13,050 nt of DNA, from contig CAIWKU010000142.1 of the NCBI GenBank assembly GCA_903913355.1, forward strand, positions 1 to 13,050, written 5' to 3'. The stretch comes from an uncultured Bacteroidota bacterium. Lineage in GTDB: Bacteria > Bacteroidota > Bacteroidia > Chitinophagales > Chitinophagaceae. This document shows positions 1 through 7,186 of this stretch, piece after piece. The position numbers and the translations under genes are program-made. The stretch's first letter is position 1. Each line of letters opens with the position of its first letter. The notes under the pieces were generated by a model. The model had not been told where the DNA came from and made no database searches. It saw nothing but the letters and a program-made list of their open reading frames with translations.

Positions 1-585
1 AAGAAATTCAGTAAGCTCATCTCTCACAGAAGGGATCCCGAACCAATCGGGGTGACGAACCTCTACAAAGAATGACATATCGGTAGGCAATGATCGTAAA
101 AATGTAAACAATTCCTCTTTCCGTTTAGGGGTAAACAAATCACTCACCTGTACAAAAACAGGGCCCAGGTGTTTTTCAAATGCAACAATCCCACGAAGAA
201 ATTCAGTGGTAATAAATTCTTTATTCAAAAGACTTCCACGATGGGTAACTCCCTGGTACATCTTAGGACAAAACAGAAAATCTTTATCACTTGCTTTGGC
301 TGCCCATTTGGCGATACCAGTAGCACCATATACTTTGTAATGCGTGGCATTTAATTCAATACTATTATAATGTTTCACATAATGATCGAGAAAATCCTTT
401 TCTTTAGTTTTTGGGGGATATATTTTACCTACCCATTCCGTTCTGCCCCATTTAGCACAGCCAATATATACTTTGGGAGTGTTTACTCTTTTATCCGTTA
501 ATATTGTTTTATTAAAAGCAGGGTCAGCAGCTAATTTAAAATTGATATTGTCCAGTTCCGATTCAGGTACCCGTCCGAATTCCAT
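1..585 (-). CDS. DUF72/YecE-family protein (3' end beyond window)
   Basis: The reverse strand is open without a stop from the ATG at 583-585 to base 1, giving 195 residues of a protein whose C-terminus lies outside the window. DUF72 (YecE-like) proteins form a TIM-barrel of unknown biochemical role. Family hallmarks seen are YIGCAKWGRTEW at residues 40-51 (usual form: Y-x-G-C/T-x-x-W), NSIELNATHY at 74-83 with E77 (usual NTVEINSTFY), VQVSDLF at 145-151 and FFVEVRHPDW at 172-181 (usual VEFRHPSW). The start at 585 is the only ATG before an in-frame stop at 619-621. About 38 residues precede the core, longer than the shortest family members. The gene is divergent from the sigma-factor operon across 176 bases. 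Family assignment is confident; function is unknown. Confidence 0.88.
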   Translation of the reverse strand, partial: MEFGRVPESELDNINFKLAADPAFNKTILTDKRVNTPKVYIGCAKWGRTEWVGKIYPPKTKEKDFLDHYVKHYNSIELNATHYKVYGATGIAKWAAKASDKDFLFCPKMYQGVTHRGSLLNKEFITTEFLRGIVAFEKHLGPVFVQVSDLFTPKRKEELFTFLRSLPTDMSFFVEVRHPDWFGIPSVRDELTEFL

Positions 586-605
586 AAAGTTAATTTTGGC
601 AATTG

Positions 606-636
606 TAAAGTTATTGGCTTATTCTTATACCCTAAA
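606..636 (-). promoter_or_regulatory. Possible Bacteroidota-type promoter for the DUF72 gene
   Basis: Read on the reverse strand, TAACTTTA (606-613) matches the Bacteroidota -7 pattern TAnnTTTG at seven of eight positions. A TTTA (633-636), close to the -33 TTTG, lies 19 bases further upstream. The -7 element is about 20 bases before the DUF72 start. Both boxes are imperfect, so this is tentative. The rest of the 586-761 gap shows no clear plus-strand promoter for the sigma operon. Confidence 0.3.
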
Positions 637-761
637 CGGTAAATACTGTATATTAATGCAGAATACCTGTTATAGGTAGAAAATCGAACCGGGGCTGGGC
701 TTCCGGCAAAAAAAATCTAATTTCTTAAAATATAGCAACACTTCGCCCGTCTACCTATTTA

Positions 762-1337
762 ATGAACGAGGTGTTGACGATAGCAAATATGGCTGAAGCC
801 CGTAAAAGTAATATTACCGAGGTTATCAATACATACAGCAAACGGCTGATGGGATTTATCCGTAAAAGGGTAACCAACGAGGCAGACGCTGAAGACATTC
901 TGCAGGATGTATTCTATCAATTCATAGGGAATACCAAACCCATAGAACAATTAACGAGTTGGCTGTTTACTGTTACCCGAAATAAGATCATTGACCGTCA
1001 GCGAAAACACAAACCCGATTTGCTGGAAGACATGTATTCCGATGCAGACGGAGAATCAACTTTCGACTGGAAAGAGATGTTCCCGGATGATTCAAATAAC
1101 CCCGAAACAGAATACTTGCGCAACCTGTTCTGGGAAGCCTTGAATGCCGCCCTTGATGAGCTGCCGGCAGCCCAGCGGGAAGTATTCATATTGAACGAGA
1201 TTGAGGGGATTCCATTTAAAACCATCGCTGAACAAAGCGGTGAAACGATTAACACCTTACTCAGCCGCAAACGCTATGCAGTACTACACTTGAGAGAACG
1301 GTTACAGGTATTGCGGGATGAGCTATTAAATAATTGA
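762..1337 (+). CDS. ECF-type RNA polymerase sigma factor (sigma-70 family)
   Basis: This 191-residue protein has the two-domain plan of extracytoplasmic-function sigma factors, which direct RNA polymerase to a small regulon in response to a signal. Region 2 covers about residues 20-85 and includes DAEDILQDVFYQF (42-54), the core-polymerase-binding helix, and LTSWLFTVTRNKIIDRQRK (64-82), the -10 recognition helix. An acidic linker follows (88-115). Region 4 covers about 128-185, with LDELPAAQREVFILNEIEG (131-149) followed by the helix-turn-helix IPFKTIAEQSGETINTLLSRKR (split: turn near 156-163, recognition helix near 163-172). It heads a three-gene operon; the next gene begins 14 bases after the stop. 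The start at 762 is the first ATG; M10 (789) is an alternative with little effect on the domains. No conventional anti-sigma gene follows. The subgroup and regulon cannot be told from sequence. Confidence 0.93.
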   Translation: MNEVLTIANMAEARKSNITEVINTYSKRLMGFIRKRVTNEADAEDILQDVFYQFIGNTKPIEQLTSWLFTVTRNKIIDRQRKHKPDLLEDMYSDADGESTFDWKEMFPDDSNNPETEYLRNLFWEALNAALDELPAAQREVFILNEIEGIPFKTIAEQSGETINTLLSRKRYAVLHLRERLQVLRDELLNN

Positions 1338-1351
1338 CAAACAATAACAAA

Positions 1352-1708
1352 ATGAAAAAGAAATTCTGGTTTAAAAAAATCATCGGCTTTATTATCCTGG
1401 CTGTAGCCATTACTTCCCTTCTGGGTTTTATTGTGATGAGCTTATGGAATAGTGTTCTGGTAGCCGTGTTACACGTATCCATTATCAGCTTCTGGCAGGC
1501 ATTGGGAATACTTATACTTAGTAAAATCCTGTTTGGCGGATTCAAAGGCAGATGGGGCGGGCATCGTGGAGGTGGCTGGAAACATGAATTGCATGAAAAA
1601 TGGCATACCATGACTCCGGAAGAAAGAGAAAAAATAAAACAAGAATGGAGAAGTCGCTGTCGTGTTTGGGGAAAATCAAATACAGAACAGAATGCCGGTG
1701 CGGAATAA
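1352..1708 (+). CDS. Small two-helix membrane protein, ECF operon partner
   Basis: A 118-residue protein of unknown function. Residues 8-30 and about 38-62 are hydrophobic and likely form two membrane helices. A Gly/Arg/His/Trp-rich stretch follows (64-86, with H71, H78, H81 and H85), then a charged helical tail MTPEEREKIKQEWRSRC (87-103). That tail recalls the L/MTPEER motif in Spy/CpxP-type and metal-resistance periplasmic proteins, but the similarity is short and may be only a helix-capping motif. The ATG at 1352 is preferred. A TTG six codons upstream (1334) would overlap the sigma stop and adds only a polar MTNNNK stretch. Position directly after the sigma gene suggests an anti-sigma or signal-input role; this is inference, since no recognised anti-sigma domain is visible. 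Confidence 0.8.
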   Translation: MKKKFWFKKIIGFIILAVAITSLLGFIVMSLWNSVLVAVLHVSIISFWQALGILILSKILFGGFKGRWGGHRGGGWKHELHEKWHTMTPEEREKIKQEWRSRCRVWGKSNTEQNAGAE

Positions 1709-1744
1709 CCTTACCGATATCACAAACGCTTATTTACCAAAACA

Positions 1745-1966
1745 ATGTATATGGAAATACTGATCTTTAAAACCAATCTGAACCATCCGGTGCATATCAG
1801 TAAGGTTCAGCCATTTATCCAGAATATTGAAGGAGTGCAGAAATGGAATGTTGATATACAGGATTGTGATCATGTACTGAGAATTGAAGCAAGTAAAGTA
1901 TCACCCAGGTCCATTGAGATCGTTATACAAAATGCAGGTTATTATTGTGAAGAGCTGACCGACTAA
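1745..1966 (+). CDS. HMA-fold-like small protein lacking the CxxC metal site
   Basis: A 73-residue cytosolic protein with the alternating strand/helix pattern of heavy-metal-associated (ferredoxin-like, beta-alpha-beta-beta-alpha-beta) domains. Strand 1 is EILIFKTNL (4-12), helix 1 about 17-28, strand 2 VQKWNVDIQ (31-39), strand 3 DHVLRIEA (42-49), helix 2 about 53-63, and the end GYYCEEL (66-72). In metal-binding HMA domains the loop after strand 1 reads GMxCxxC; here it reads TNLNHPVH and has no cysteine pair. The only cysteines are C41 and C69. It is therefore either a divergent metal binder or a structural/regulatory relative. It is the third gene of the ECF operon, 36 bases after the membrane-protein gene and just before the operon terminator. 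The start could be M1 or M3 (1751). Confidence 0.72.
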   Translation: MYMEILIFKTNLNHPVHISKVQPFIQNIEGVQKWNVDIQDCDHVLRIEASKVSPRSIEIVIQNAGYYCEELTD

Positions 1967-1992
1967 ACATTCCGTGAAAACCATATTATATT

Positions 1993-2033
1993 AGAATGCC
2001 ATTGAGAATTTACTTTCAATGGCATTCTTTTTT
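1993..2033 (+). terminator. Rho-independent terminator of the ECF sigma operon
   Basis: AGAATGCCATTGA (1993-2005) and TCAATGGCATTCT (2016-2028) form a perfect 13-bp stem around a 10-base loop. The last T of the stem is followed by five more Ts on the plus strand. It lies 27 bases after the last sigma-operon stop. It also sits 11 bases beyond the end of the convergent AsmA-like gene; in that direction the downstream tract is AATATAATA rather than poly-T, so it should work mainly for the plus strand. Confidence 0.9.
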
Positions 2034-2043
2034 CAGTCTCTCA

Positions 2044-4287
2044 TTATTCCTTAACCGCAATATTAATCACATATTTGGGTGGCTCGGTTTTCTGTAACTG
2101 ATTTTCCTCTTTTACATTGATAATAGATACGCTTGCTGCAGGAACTTTTTTGATAACCAGCAAATAATCGGATACTGCTTTATTTCTTTGCTCCATTAGC
2201 TCTTTTATACGAAGCTGCAACCTATCCTTTCCGAAAAGTTCAACACATTTTTCTCCGGTAGATTGTAATACAGAATTCGAGTGTAGCTGCGCATTAACAA
2301 ATTTCACAAATAGTGAATCTGTTATGGCAATACTATCTGTCCTTTGTTTAATAGTTGGTGTAATGGGTGAAGATGGATTAATTCCGAGGTATTTTTCCCT
2401 GGCTTCAAGCAAAGCCATGGCCTCTGCCTCATCATCCTTGTTGGTAACCTGAACCAACTCAATCTTCAGGTCTGACTTTTCAAGAGCAGCTTTAGCCAAT
2501 CTGTCTAAATTTTCCTGTTGCGATGCCTGTACATCTGATTGCAGGTAATCAAAATGCATTTCTTTAAAATCCTCCTCTTTCCCACCAAACATACCTGCCA
2601 GTAACCGAAATGGAGCGGTTGCTGCTTTGATGATCAGGTTCTTGATAAGTTCCCATATCACTTTCCCCATCTTAAATTTAGGGTCATTCAGACTTCCTTT
2701 TACCGGAATATCAATATGTATATTTCCTTTTACATCCTTTAATAGTGAAACAGCCAGTTTTACCGGCAGGTTCATGGCAGTAGGAGTTTTTATTTTTTTA
2801 CCCGCTGTTAATTTGACAACATCGAGTACATTTTTACTGTCAAGTATATTATTTTTTACCGTTGTCTGGTTTAGATAGGAAATTTTTCCATTCAGGAAAG
2901 GTGTGGCTACATAATATTTTGAATAGGGATTGAAATCAGTGATCAGTAGCTCCTTGAGTTGCGCGTTGATATCTATGTCTTTATAATTCTTGGGGTTCAC
3001 TTTCAACACACCACTCATTTTCCCGGAAGTGTTTAATCTTGCGCTTATTTGAAAAACCAATTCCGGGTTATTGCTATTGATTCTGCTGCTGGATAAATTA
3101 AGTGAATCCAATACATATCGGAACTTATCGCCGTGTGTAAAGTCAGAAAATATACATTGTCCACCTGTAACTTTCAGGTTCCCAATTTTATAATTGTTAA
3201 CATCATATTCCTTCACAATCTCCTGGATATAACCAGACATCATCAGAAAAATATTAGAATACACCACAGAAGAGGTGTCACCCGAAACAGCCAATGGCGA
3301 GGTCATGATCCGTTCATAATTAAAGCCTTTGTCATACATGGATATCCGAATAAAAGGTCTGTTCACATTGATTTCACTGAAACTATATAGGTTCTTTGCA
3401 GTATTCACTGTGTCTATCTTAATATTCATTTTCTCAACAGCAGTAAGTTTCTCGCCAGTATTATCTATCATTGAAAACTGCTCAGCTTCTAACATTCCCG
3501 AAGCAGCTATATCCGTAGGCTTATTCAGGTTTCCGCTTATTCGAATATGACTCCCCACCAAACCCTGTAAAGAATTCACTTTCATATAATCTTTTAGGTA
3601 TGGATACATCCAGGCTATATTCAGTTTTTGTAAATCTGCTGTAACGGAATATTTTAATGTTTGTTTATTAAAAACCATATCGGCCGAAAATTTTCCGCCT
3701 GTAGAAAGTGCAAAATCATTGTGTATTTTATATACCGGGTCATCCCAGGCAATCAGCGGGATCGAAGTATTGAATTGAATGATAGACAGTTTAGTAAATG
3801 GGTTTGTATTACTATATGTAAACTTTGCAGAATCAACAGCAAAATTGTGTAGCCAATAATGGGCTGGTTGTGTAGCAACGGTTGTTTTTGCGGAAACGGT
3901 ATCCGTAATAAATCGTTTCATCAGGTCATCATAATTAAAATGCTTTCCTTTCTGAACAATAGTAACTACAGGTTTGCTTACACGCACCGTTTCTATATCG
4001 TACTCGCCTTTCAAAAGCTTAGTAATAGCTATATTTACATATACCTCCTCGCAACTAACAAAAACAGTATTGCTTTTTGCTTCAAATATTGTTAATCCTT
4101 TACAAGTGACGCTTCCTGTAAAAATATTGATGCCCAGGCTTTTGATTGTAATTTGCCTGCCGGTAAATTTTTTGCTGTTCTTCTCGATCAGGTATTTTGT
4201 AATAGGTGAGATAAATACAGCCACCAATACCAATAATCCCAATACCGTTGCTGCAAAAATCAACCCTGCTTTCCGCCATTTCTTCAT
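2044..4287 (-). CDS. DUF748 / AsmA-like envelope protein
   Basis: A 747-residue protein with one N-terminal membrane anchor (about residues 8-29) followed by an AsmA-like region rich in short beta strands. AsmA-superfamily proteins are inner-membrane-anchored, span the periplasm and are linked to lipid transport or outer-membrane homeostasis. The DUF748 subfamily is recognised by the block GNIHIDIPVKGSLNDPKF (521-538), then NLIIKAATAPFRLLAGMFGG (550-569), and the C-terminal LDRLAKAALEKSDLKIELV (594-612). In related proteins that last block is an OmpA-like rather than AsmA-like segment. The early SLGINIFTGSVTCKGLTIFE (50-69) is the typical AsmA opening repeat. The start at 4287 gives a good signal anchor (MKKWRKAG then hydrophobic). 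It is convergent with the sigma operon and divergent from the amidohydrolase across 166 bases that show no strong promoter. Exact substrate is unknown. Confidence 0.85.
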   Translation of the reverse strand: MKKWRKAGLIFAATVLGLLVLVAVFISPITKYLIEKNSKKFTGRQITIKSLGINIFTGSVTCKGLTIFEAKSNTVFVSCEEVYVNIAITKLLKGEYDIETVRVSKPVVTIVQKGKHFNYDDLMKRFITDTVSAKTTVATQPAHYWLHNFAVDSAKFTYSNTNPFTKLSIIQFNTSIPLIAWDDPVYKIHNDFALSTGGKFSADMVFNKQTLKYSVTADLQKLNIAWMYPYLKDYMKVNSLQGLVGSHIRISGNLNKPTDIAASGMLEAEQFSMIDNTGEKLTAVEKMNIKIDTVNTAKNLYSFSEINVNRPFIRISMYDKGFNYERIMTSPLAVSGDTSSVVYSNIFLMMSGYIQEIVKEYDVNNYKIGNLKVTGGQCIFSDFTHGDKFRYVLDSLNLSSSRINSNNPELVFQISARLNTSGKMSGVLKVNPKNYKDIDINAQLKELLITDFNPYSKYYVATPFLNGKISYLNQTTVKNNILDSKNVLDVVKLTAGKKIKTPTAMNLPVKLAVSLLKDVKGNIHIDIPVKGSLNDPKFKMGKVIWELIKNLIIKAATAPFRLLAGMFGGKEEDFKEMHFDYLQSDVQASQQENLDRLAKAALEKSDLKIELVQVTNKDDEAEAMALLEAREKYLGINPSSPITPTIKQRTDSIAITDSLFVKFVNAQLHSNSVLQSTGEKCVELFGKDRLQLRIKELMEQRNKAVSDYLLVIKKVPAASVSIINVKEENQLQKTEPPKYVINIAVKE

Positions 4288-4453
4288 TTGCCAAACATTT
4301 TAATAAAAATAGGAATTCCAATTTACCGACGAAAATTTCCTCACAAAATACAAACCCGGAACCCGCAATGCCCAACCCGTAACTATTCATTTTTCGTCAT
4401 AATCACTTATCTTTCCATGGCAACCATTTTCCCATTTTTTTGTTAGAAATCAT

Positions 4454-5749
4454 ATGAAAAAGATCATTCTCCTCAATCTCTGTCTGTATTTACTACTGTC
4501 TGTTTCTTTTGCACAAAACAAAACCATTGCCATTAAATGCGGACAGTTACTGGATATAAGGTCTGGTCAGATGCTTGTAAACCAGGTAATTATTGTAAAA
4601 GGAAATTTAGTAGAAAGCATTGTTTCTGCAGCTTCTTTCAAACAGAAAACAGATAGCCTGATTGATCTTTCCGGATATACGGTTTTGCCAGGCTTGATTG
4701 ATTGTCATACACATGTTTTACTACAGGGAGATATTACCAGTGAGGATTATGATGTACAAATTCTGAAAGAATCCGTTCCTTATAGAACTATCCGGGCCGT
4801 AAGAAGTTGCCGGCAGTCATTGATGAATGGATTTACTACCATCCGCGATCTGGGAACTGAAGGGGCCGGCTATGCAGATGTTGACCTCAAAAAAGCCATC
4901 AATAATGGAGAAATGGAGGGACCGAGAATGTTTGTGTCAACCCTGGCTATTAATACAACGGGACATTATGCCATCCGGGCTTCGGAATATGCCTGGGAAT
5001 TGAAAATGCCAAAAGGTTTGCAGGAAATTACCGGCGCAGATGAAGCCCGCAAAGCAGTCAGGGAACAAATAGAGCATGGGGCAGACTGGATTAAGATTTA
5101 CGCAGACAGGGGCTATTATAAAACTGCAGATGGCGGATACAGAAGCTTACCCAATTTTACCGCAGAGGAAATCAATGCAATTGGTGATGAAGTTGCCCGT
5201 TCAAGAAAAAAACTAGCTGCGCATGCTGTTACCAGGGATGGGATTCTTGCCGCTATCAATGCAGGGGTTTCGAGTATTGAACATGGATTTGGTATGGACG
5301 ATGAATGCATTCGCCAAATGGTGACCAAAAATGTATACTGGTGTCCAACCATTTATGTAAACGCATTTGTGGCGGAGGGCAGAGCCAATGCGGGTAGTCC
5401 GATCAATAAATATTTTGCCCAATCAGAACCAGAATTATTCAAAAAAGCAGTCAATGCCGGTGTAAAAATTGCTTATGGTACAGATATTGGCGGCTATGAC
5501 TGGAAAGAACCCCAAGCCAAAGATTTTGAATACATGGTTCAATATGGTCTTTCTCCCATTCAGGCCATACAAACTGCCACGATTAACGCGGCAGATTTAT
5601 TGGGTCAGACAGATAAGATCGGAGAAATCAAGCCCGGTTCTTTTGCAGATATCATTGCGGTAAAAGGCGACCCCACCAAAGAAATCAAATTACTCGAAGA
5701 TGTAAAATGGGTAATGAAAAACGGGAAATTGAGCAAAAACATACAATAA
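4454..5749 (+). CDS. Secreted metal-dependent amidohydrolase (imidazolonepropionase/prolidase-like)
   Basis: A 431-residue enzyme of the amidohydrolase superfamily, subgroup with Xaa-Pro dipeptidase/Sgx9260-type carboxypeptidases. It has a signal peptide (1-20, hydrophobic 4-18, likely cut after SFA before QN), so it probably acts in the periplasm. The metal centre is complete. DCHTH gives H85 and H87. The candidate carboxylated lysine is K214 in DWIKIYADRG (211-220). H257 is in AAHAVT, H277 in SIEHGFG, and the catalytic aspartate D344 in YGTDIGG. The small beta-sandwich is split between the N-terminus (23-80) and the C-terminal GEIKPGSFADII block (390-401) through MKNGK (421-425). These enzymes hydrolyse N-acyl or dipeptide-type amide bonds; the actual substrate cannot be read from sequence. 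It stands alone between intergenic regions, so it is probably monocistronic. Confidence 0.9.
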   Translation: MKKIILLNLCLYLLLSVSFAQNKTIAIKCGQLLDIRSGQMLVNQVIIVKGNLVESIVSAASFKQKTDSLIDLSGYTVLPGLIDCHTHVLLQGDITSEDYDVQILKESVPYRTIRAVRSCRQSLMNGFTTIRDLGTEGAGYADVDLKKAINNGEMEGPRMFVSTLAINTTGHYAIRASEYAWELKMPKGLQEITGADEARKAVREQIEHGADWIKIYADRGYYKTADGGYRSLPNFTAEEINAIGDEVARSRKKLAAHAVTRDGILAAINAGVSSIEHGFGMDDECIRQMVTKNVYWCPTIYVNAFVAEGRANAGSPINKYFAQSEPELFKKAVNAGVKIAYGTDIGGYDWKEPQAKDFEYMVQYGLSPIQAIQTATINAADLLGQTDKIGEIKPGSFADIIAVKGDPTKEIKLLEDVKWVMKNGKLSKNIQ

Positions 5750-5788
5750 ATTTTTAGCATATTTACTTGTATAGTGTGAAGGTGTCAA

Positions 5789-5802
5789 GACAAAATTTTG
5801 TC
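5789..5802. promoter_or_regulatory. Perfect 14-bp palindrome upstream of the carB half
   Basis: GACAAAATTTTGTC is an uninterrupted 14-bp palindrome in the gap between the amidohydrolase and the carB half, about 90 bases before the likely -7 box. Such a symmetrical AT-rich site could bind a dimeric regulator. With no run of Ts after it, it is not a terminator. No regulator can be named. Confidence 0.35.
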
Positions 5803-5856
5803 ATATTCGAAGGCTATTCGGGGCTAGAAACTGCTTAAACCACTTATTTAAAGGGG

Positions 5857-5877
5857 TTTGAAAAAAAAACTTTCAAA
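5857..5877. promoter_or_regulatory. 7-bp inverted repeat over the carB-half -33 region
   Basis: TTTGAAA (5857-5863) and TTTCAAA (5871-5877) are perfect inverted arms around a 7-base A-rich spacer. The right arm covers the position expected for the -33 box of the promoter below, where the sequence is TTTC instead of TTTG. This is the layout of an operator that competes with polymerase. A regulatory role is inference only, and A/T-rich DNA gives such repeats by chance fairly often. Confidence 0.35.
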
Positions 5878-5900
5878 TTTCTACTGTACCCCTAATTTTG
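5871..5900 (+). promoter_or_regulatory. Likely promoter of the carB half
   Basis: TAATTTTG (5893-5900) is a full match to the Bacteroidota -7 consensus TAnnTTTG. An imperfect -33 (TTTC, 5871-5874) lies 18 bases upstream. The start codon at 5918 is 17 bases downstream, so the leader would be roughly 10 bases, and transcription can begin just before the gene. This supports the view that the carB half is an independent gene rather than the tail of an interrupted longer one. Confidence 0.55.
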
Positions 5901-5917
5901 CGCAATCCTAAGCAGAA

Positions 5918-7111
5918 ATGAACCCTACCCTTAACTCCAACGAATCAATACGCTCTCAGAAAAAAAAGATCATTGTTTTAGGCAGTGGCCCAAACCGAAT
6001 TGGTCAAGGTATTGAATTTGATTATTGCTGTGTACATGGCTTATTGGCCATTAAAGAATGTGGTTACGAAGCCATCATGGTTAACTGTAATCCAGAGACT
6101 GTTTCTACCGATTTTGATATTGCCGATAAACTCTATTTCGAACCCGTTTTCTGGGAACATCTTTGGGAAATTATTGAACTGGAACAGCCGGAAGGAGTGA
6201 TTGTACAGTTAGGTGGACAAACCGCATTGAAACTGGCAAAAAGATTACATGAAAAAGGGATCAAAATAATAGGCACTTCTTTTGACAGTATGGATATTGC
6301 CGAAGATCGTGGCCGTTTTAGCGATCTGCTGAAAGACCTGTCTATTCCTTACCCTGAATATGGAACTGCCCATAGTGCCGAAGAAGCCATTGAAGTTGCC
6401 AATAAAGTGGGATACCCGGTACTGGTAAGGCCGAGTTATGTGCTTGGTGGACAAAGAATGCGAATTGTAATCAATGATGAGGATGTTGAGAAAGCAGTGA
6501 TCAGTCTCTTGAAACATCTTCCCGGAAATAAGATATTAATCGATCATTTTCTTGATCGCTGTCAGGAAGCAGAAGTAGATGCGATTTTTGATGGTGAGAA
6601 TTTCCATATCATGGGCGTGATGGAGCATATTGAGCCCGCAGGTATTCATAGTGGTGATAGTAATGCTGTTTTACCTGCTTTCAATCTTACGCCATTGATT
6701 GTTGAAACCATGGAACATTATTCTGAAAAAATTGCCCGCTCTCTCAATATTAAAGGGTTGATTAATATACAGTTTGCCATAAAAAATGATAAAGTGTTTG
6801 TGATTGAAGCCAACCCAAGGGCTTCCAGAACCACCCCATTCATTGCCAAAGCCTACCAGATTCCTTATCTGAATATCGCTACTAAGATAATGCTGGGTGC
6901 AGCGAAACTTACTGATTTTACCATGGAGAAAAAGCTGGAAGGTTATGCCATTAAGGAGCCAGTATTTAGCTTTAATAAATTTCCGGGAGTAAATAAAGAG
7001 TTAGGACCAGAAATGAAAAGCACCGGCGAATCCATTCGTTTTATCAAAGACCTGAGAGATCCTTATTTCCGTACTCTGTATAAGGAAAGAAGCATGAATC
7101 TTAGCAAATAG
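5918..7111 (+). CDS. carB: Free-standing C-terminal half of carbamoyl-phosphate synthase large subunit
   Basis: Full CarB (about 1070 residues in E. coli) carries two homologous ATP-grasp halves. The first makes carboxyphosphate/carbamate, and the second phosphorylates carbamate to carbamoyl phosphate for pyrimidines and arginine. This 397-residue protein is only the second half. Seen motifs are LGSGPNRIGQGIEFDY (21-36), NCNPETVSTDFD (56-67), VQLGGQTALKLAKRL (96-110), AEDRGRFS (128-135), ATP-grasp RPSYVLGGQRM (171-181), MEHIEPAGIHSGDS (235-248) and IEANPRASRTTPF (296-308), so catalytic residues look intact. It stops after the conserved GPEMKSTGE (363-371) and RDPYFRTLY (380-388). The allosteric MGS-like domain that follows in E. 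coli is absent. A unique 14-residue N-terminus and its own promoter argue against a recent deletion. The N-terminal half and carA are not in this window. Split CarB is known in some archaea and Aquifex. Confidence 0.9.
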   Translation: MNPTLNSNESIRSQKKKIIVLGSGPNRIGQGIEFDYCCVHGLLAIKECGYEAIMVNCNPETVSTDFDIADKLYFEPVFWEHLWEIIELEQPEGVIVQLGGQTALKLAKRLHEKGIKIIGTSFDSMDIAEDRGRFSDLLKDLSIPYPEYGTAHSAEEAIEVANKVGYPVLVRPSYVLGGQRMRIVINDEDVEKAVISLLKHLPGNKILIDHFLDRCQEAEVDAIFDGENFHIMGVMEHIEPAGIHSGDSNAVLPAFNLTPLIVETMEHYSEKIARSLNIKGLINIQFAIKNDKVFVIEANPRASRTTPFIAKAYQIPYLNIATKIMLGAAKLTDFTMEKKLEGYAIKEPVFSFNKFPGVNKELGPEMKSTGESIRFIKDLRDPYFRTLYKERSMNLSK

Positions 7112-7186
7112 CAATATCTACCCCGTATTTATACCTGATTTCAATACCTGAAAGAAAATCGTTTTGATTTTTGATTAGGTTTAGGC

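Noticed and set aside
169..679. Two plus-strand open frames of 61 and 68 codons (169-354 and 473-679).
   Set aside because: The first lies wholly within the DUF72 gene and the second overlaps its 5' part; both have low-complexity, non-protein-like translations.
679..690. On the minus strand, GGTTCGATTTTC resembles the T-loop of a tRNA.
   Set aside because: The flanking bases do not form a T-stem, and no acceptor, D or anticodon arms can be folded around it.
4100..4390. Minus-strand open frame of 96 codons over the start of the AsmA-like gene.
   Set aside because: It overlaps the well-supported DUF748 start in another frame and shows no recognisable domain.
5837..5859. Imperfect hairpin AAACC-a-CTT ... 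AAG-g-GGTTT after the amidohydrolase gene.
   Set aside because: It is followed by a run of As rather than Ts on the plus strand, has a mismatch, and lies upstream of the likely carB promoter, so it is neither a good terminator nor an attenuator.
7131..7151. Direct repeat ATACCTGA, five-base spacer, ATACCTGA before comEC.
   Set aside because: Only two short copies; no competence-box or known operator pattern is matched, so chance is the simplest explanation.
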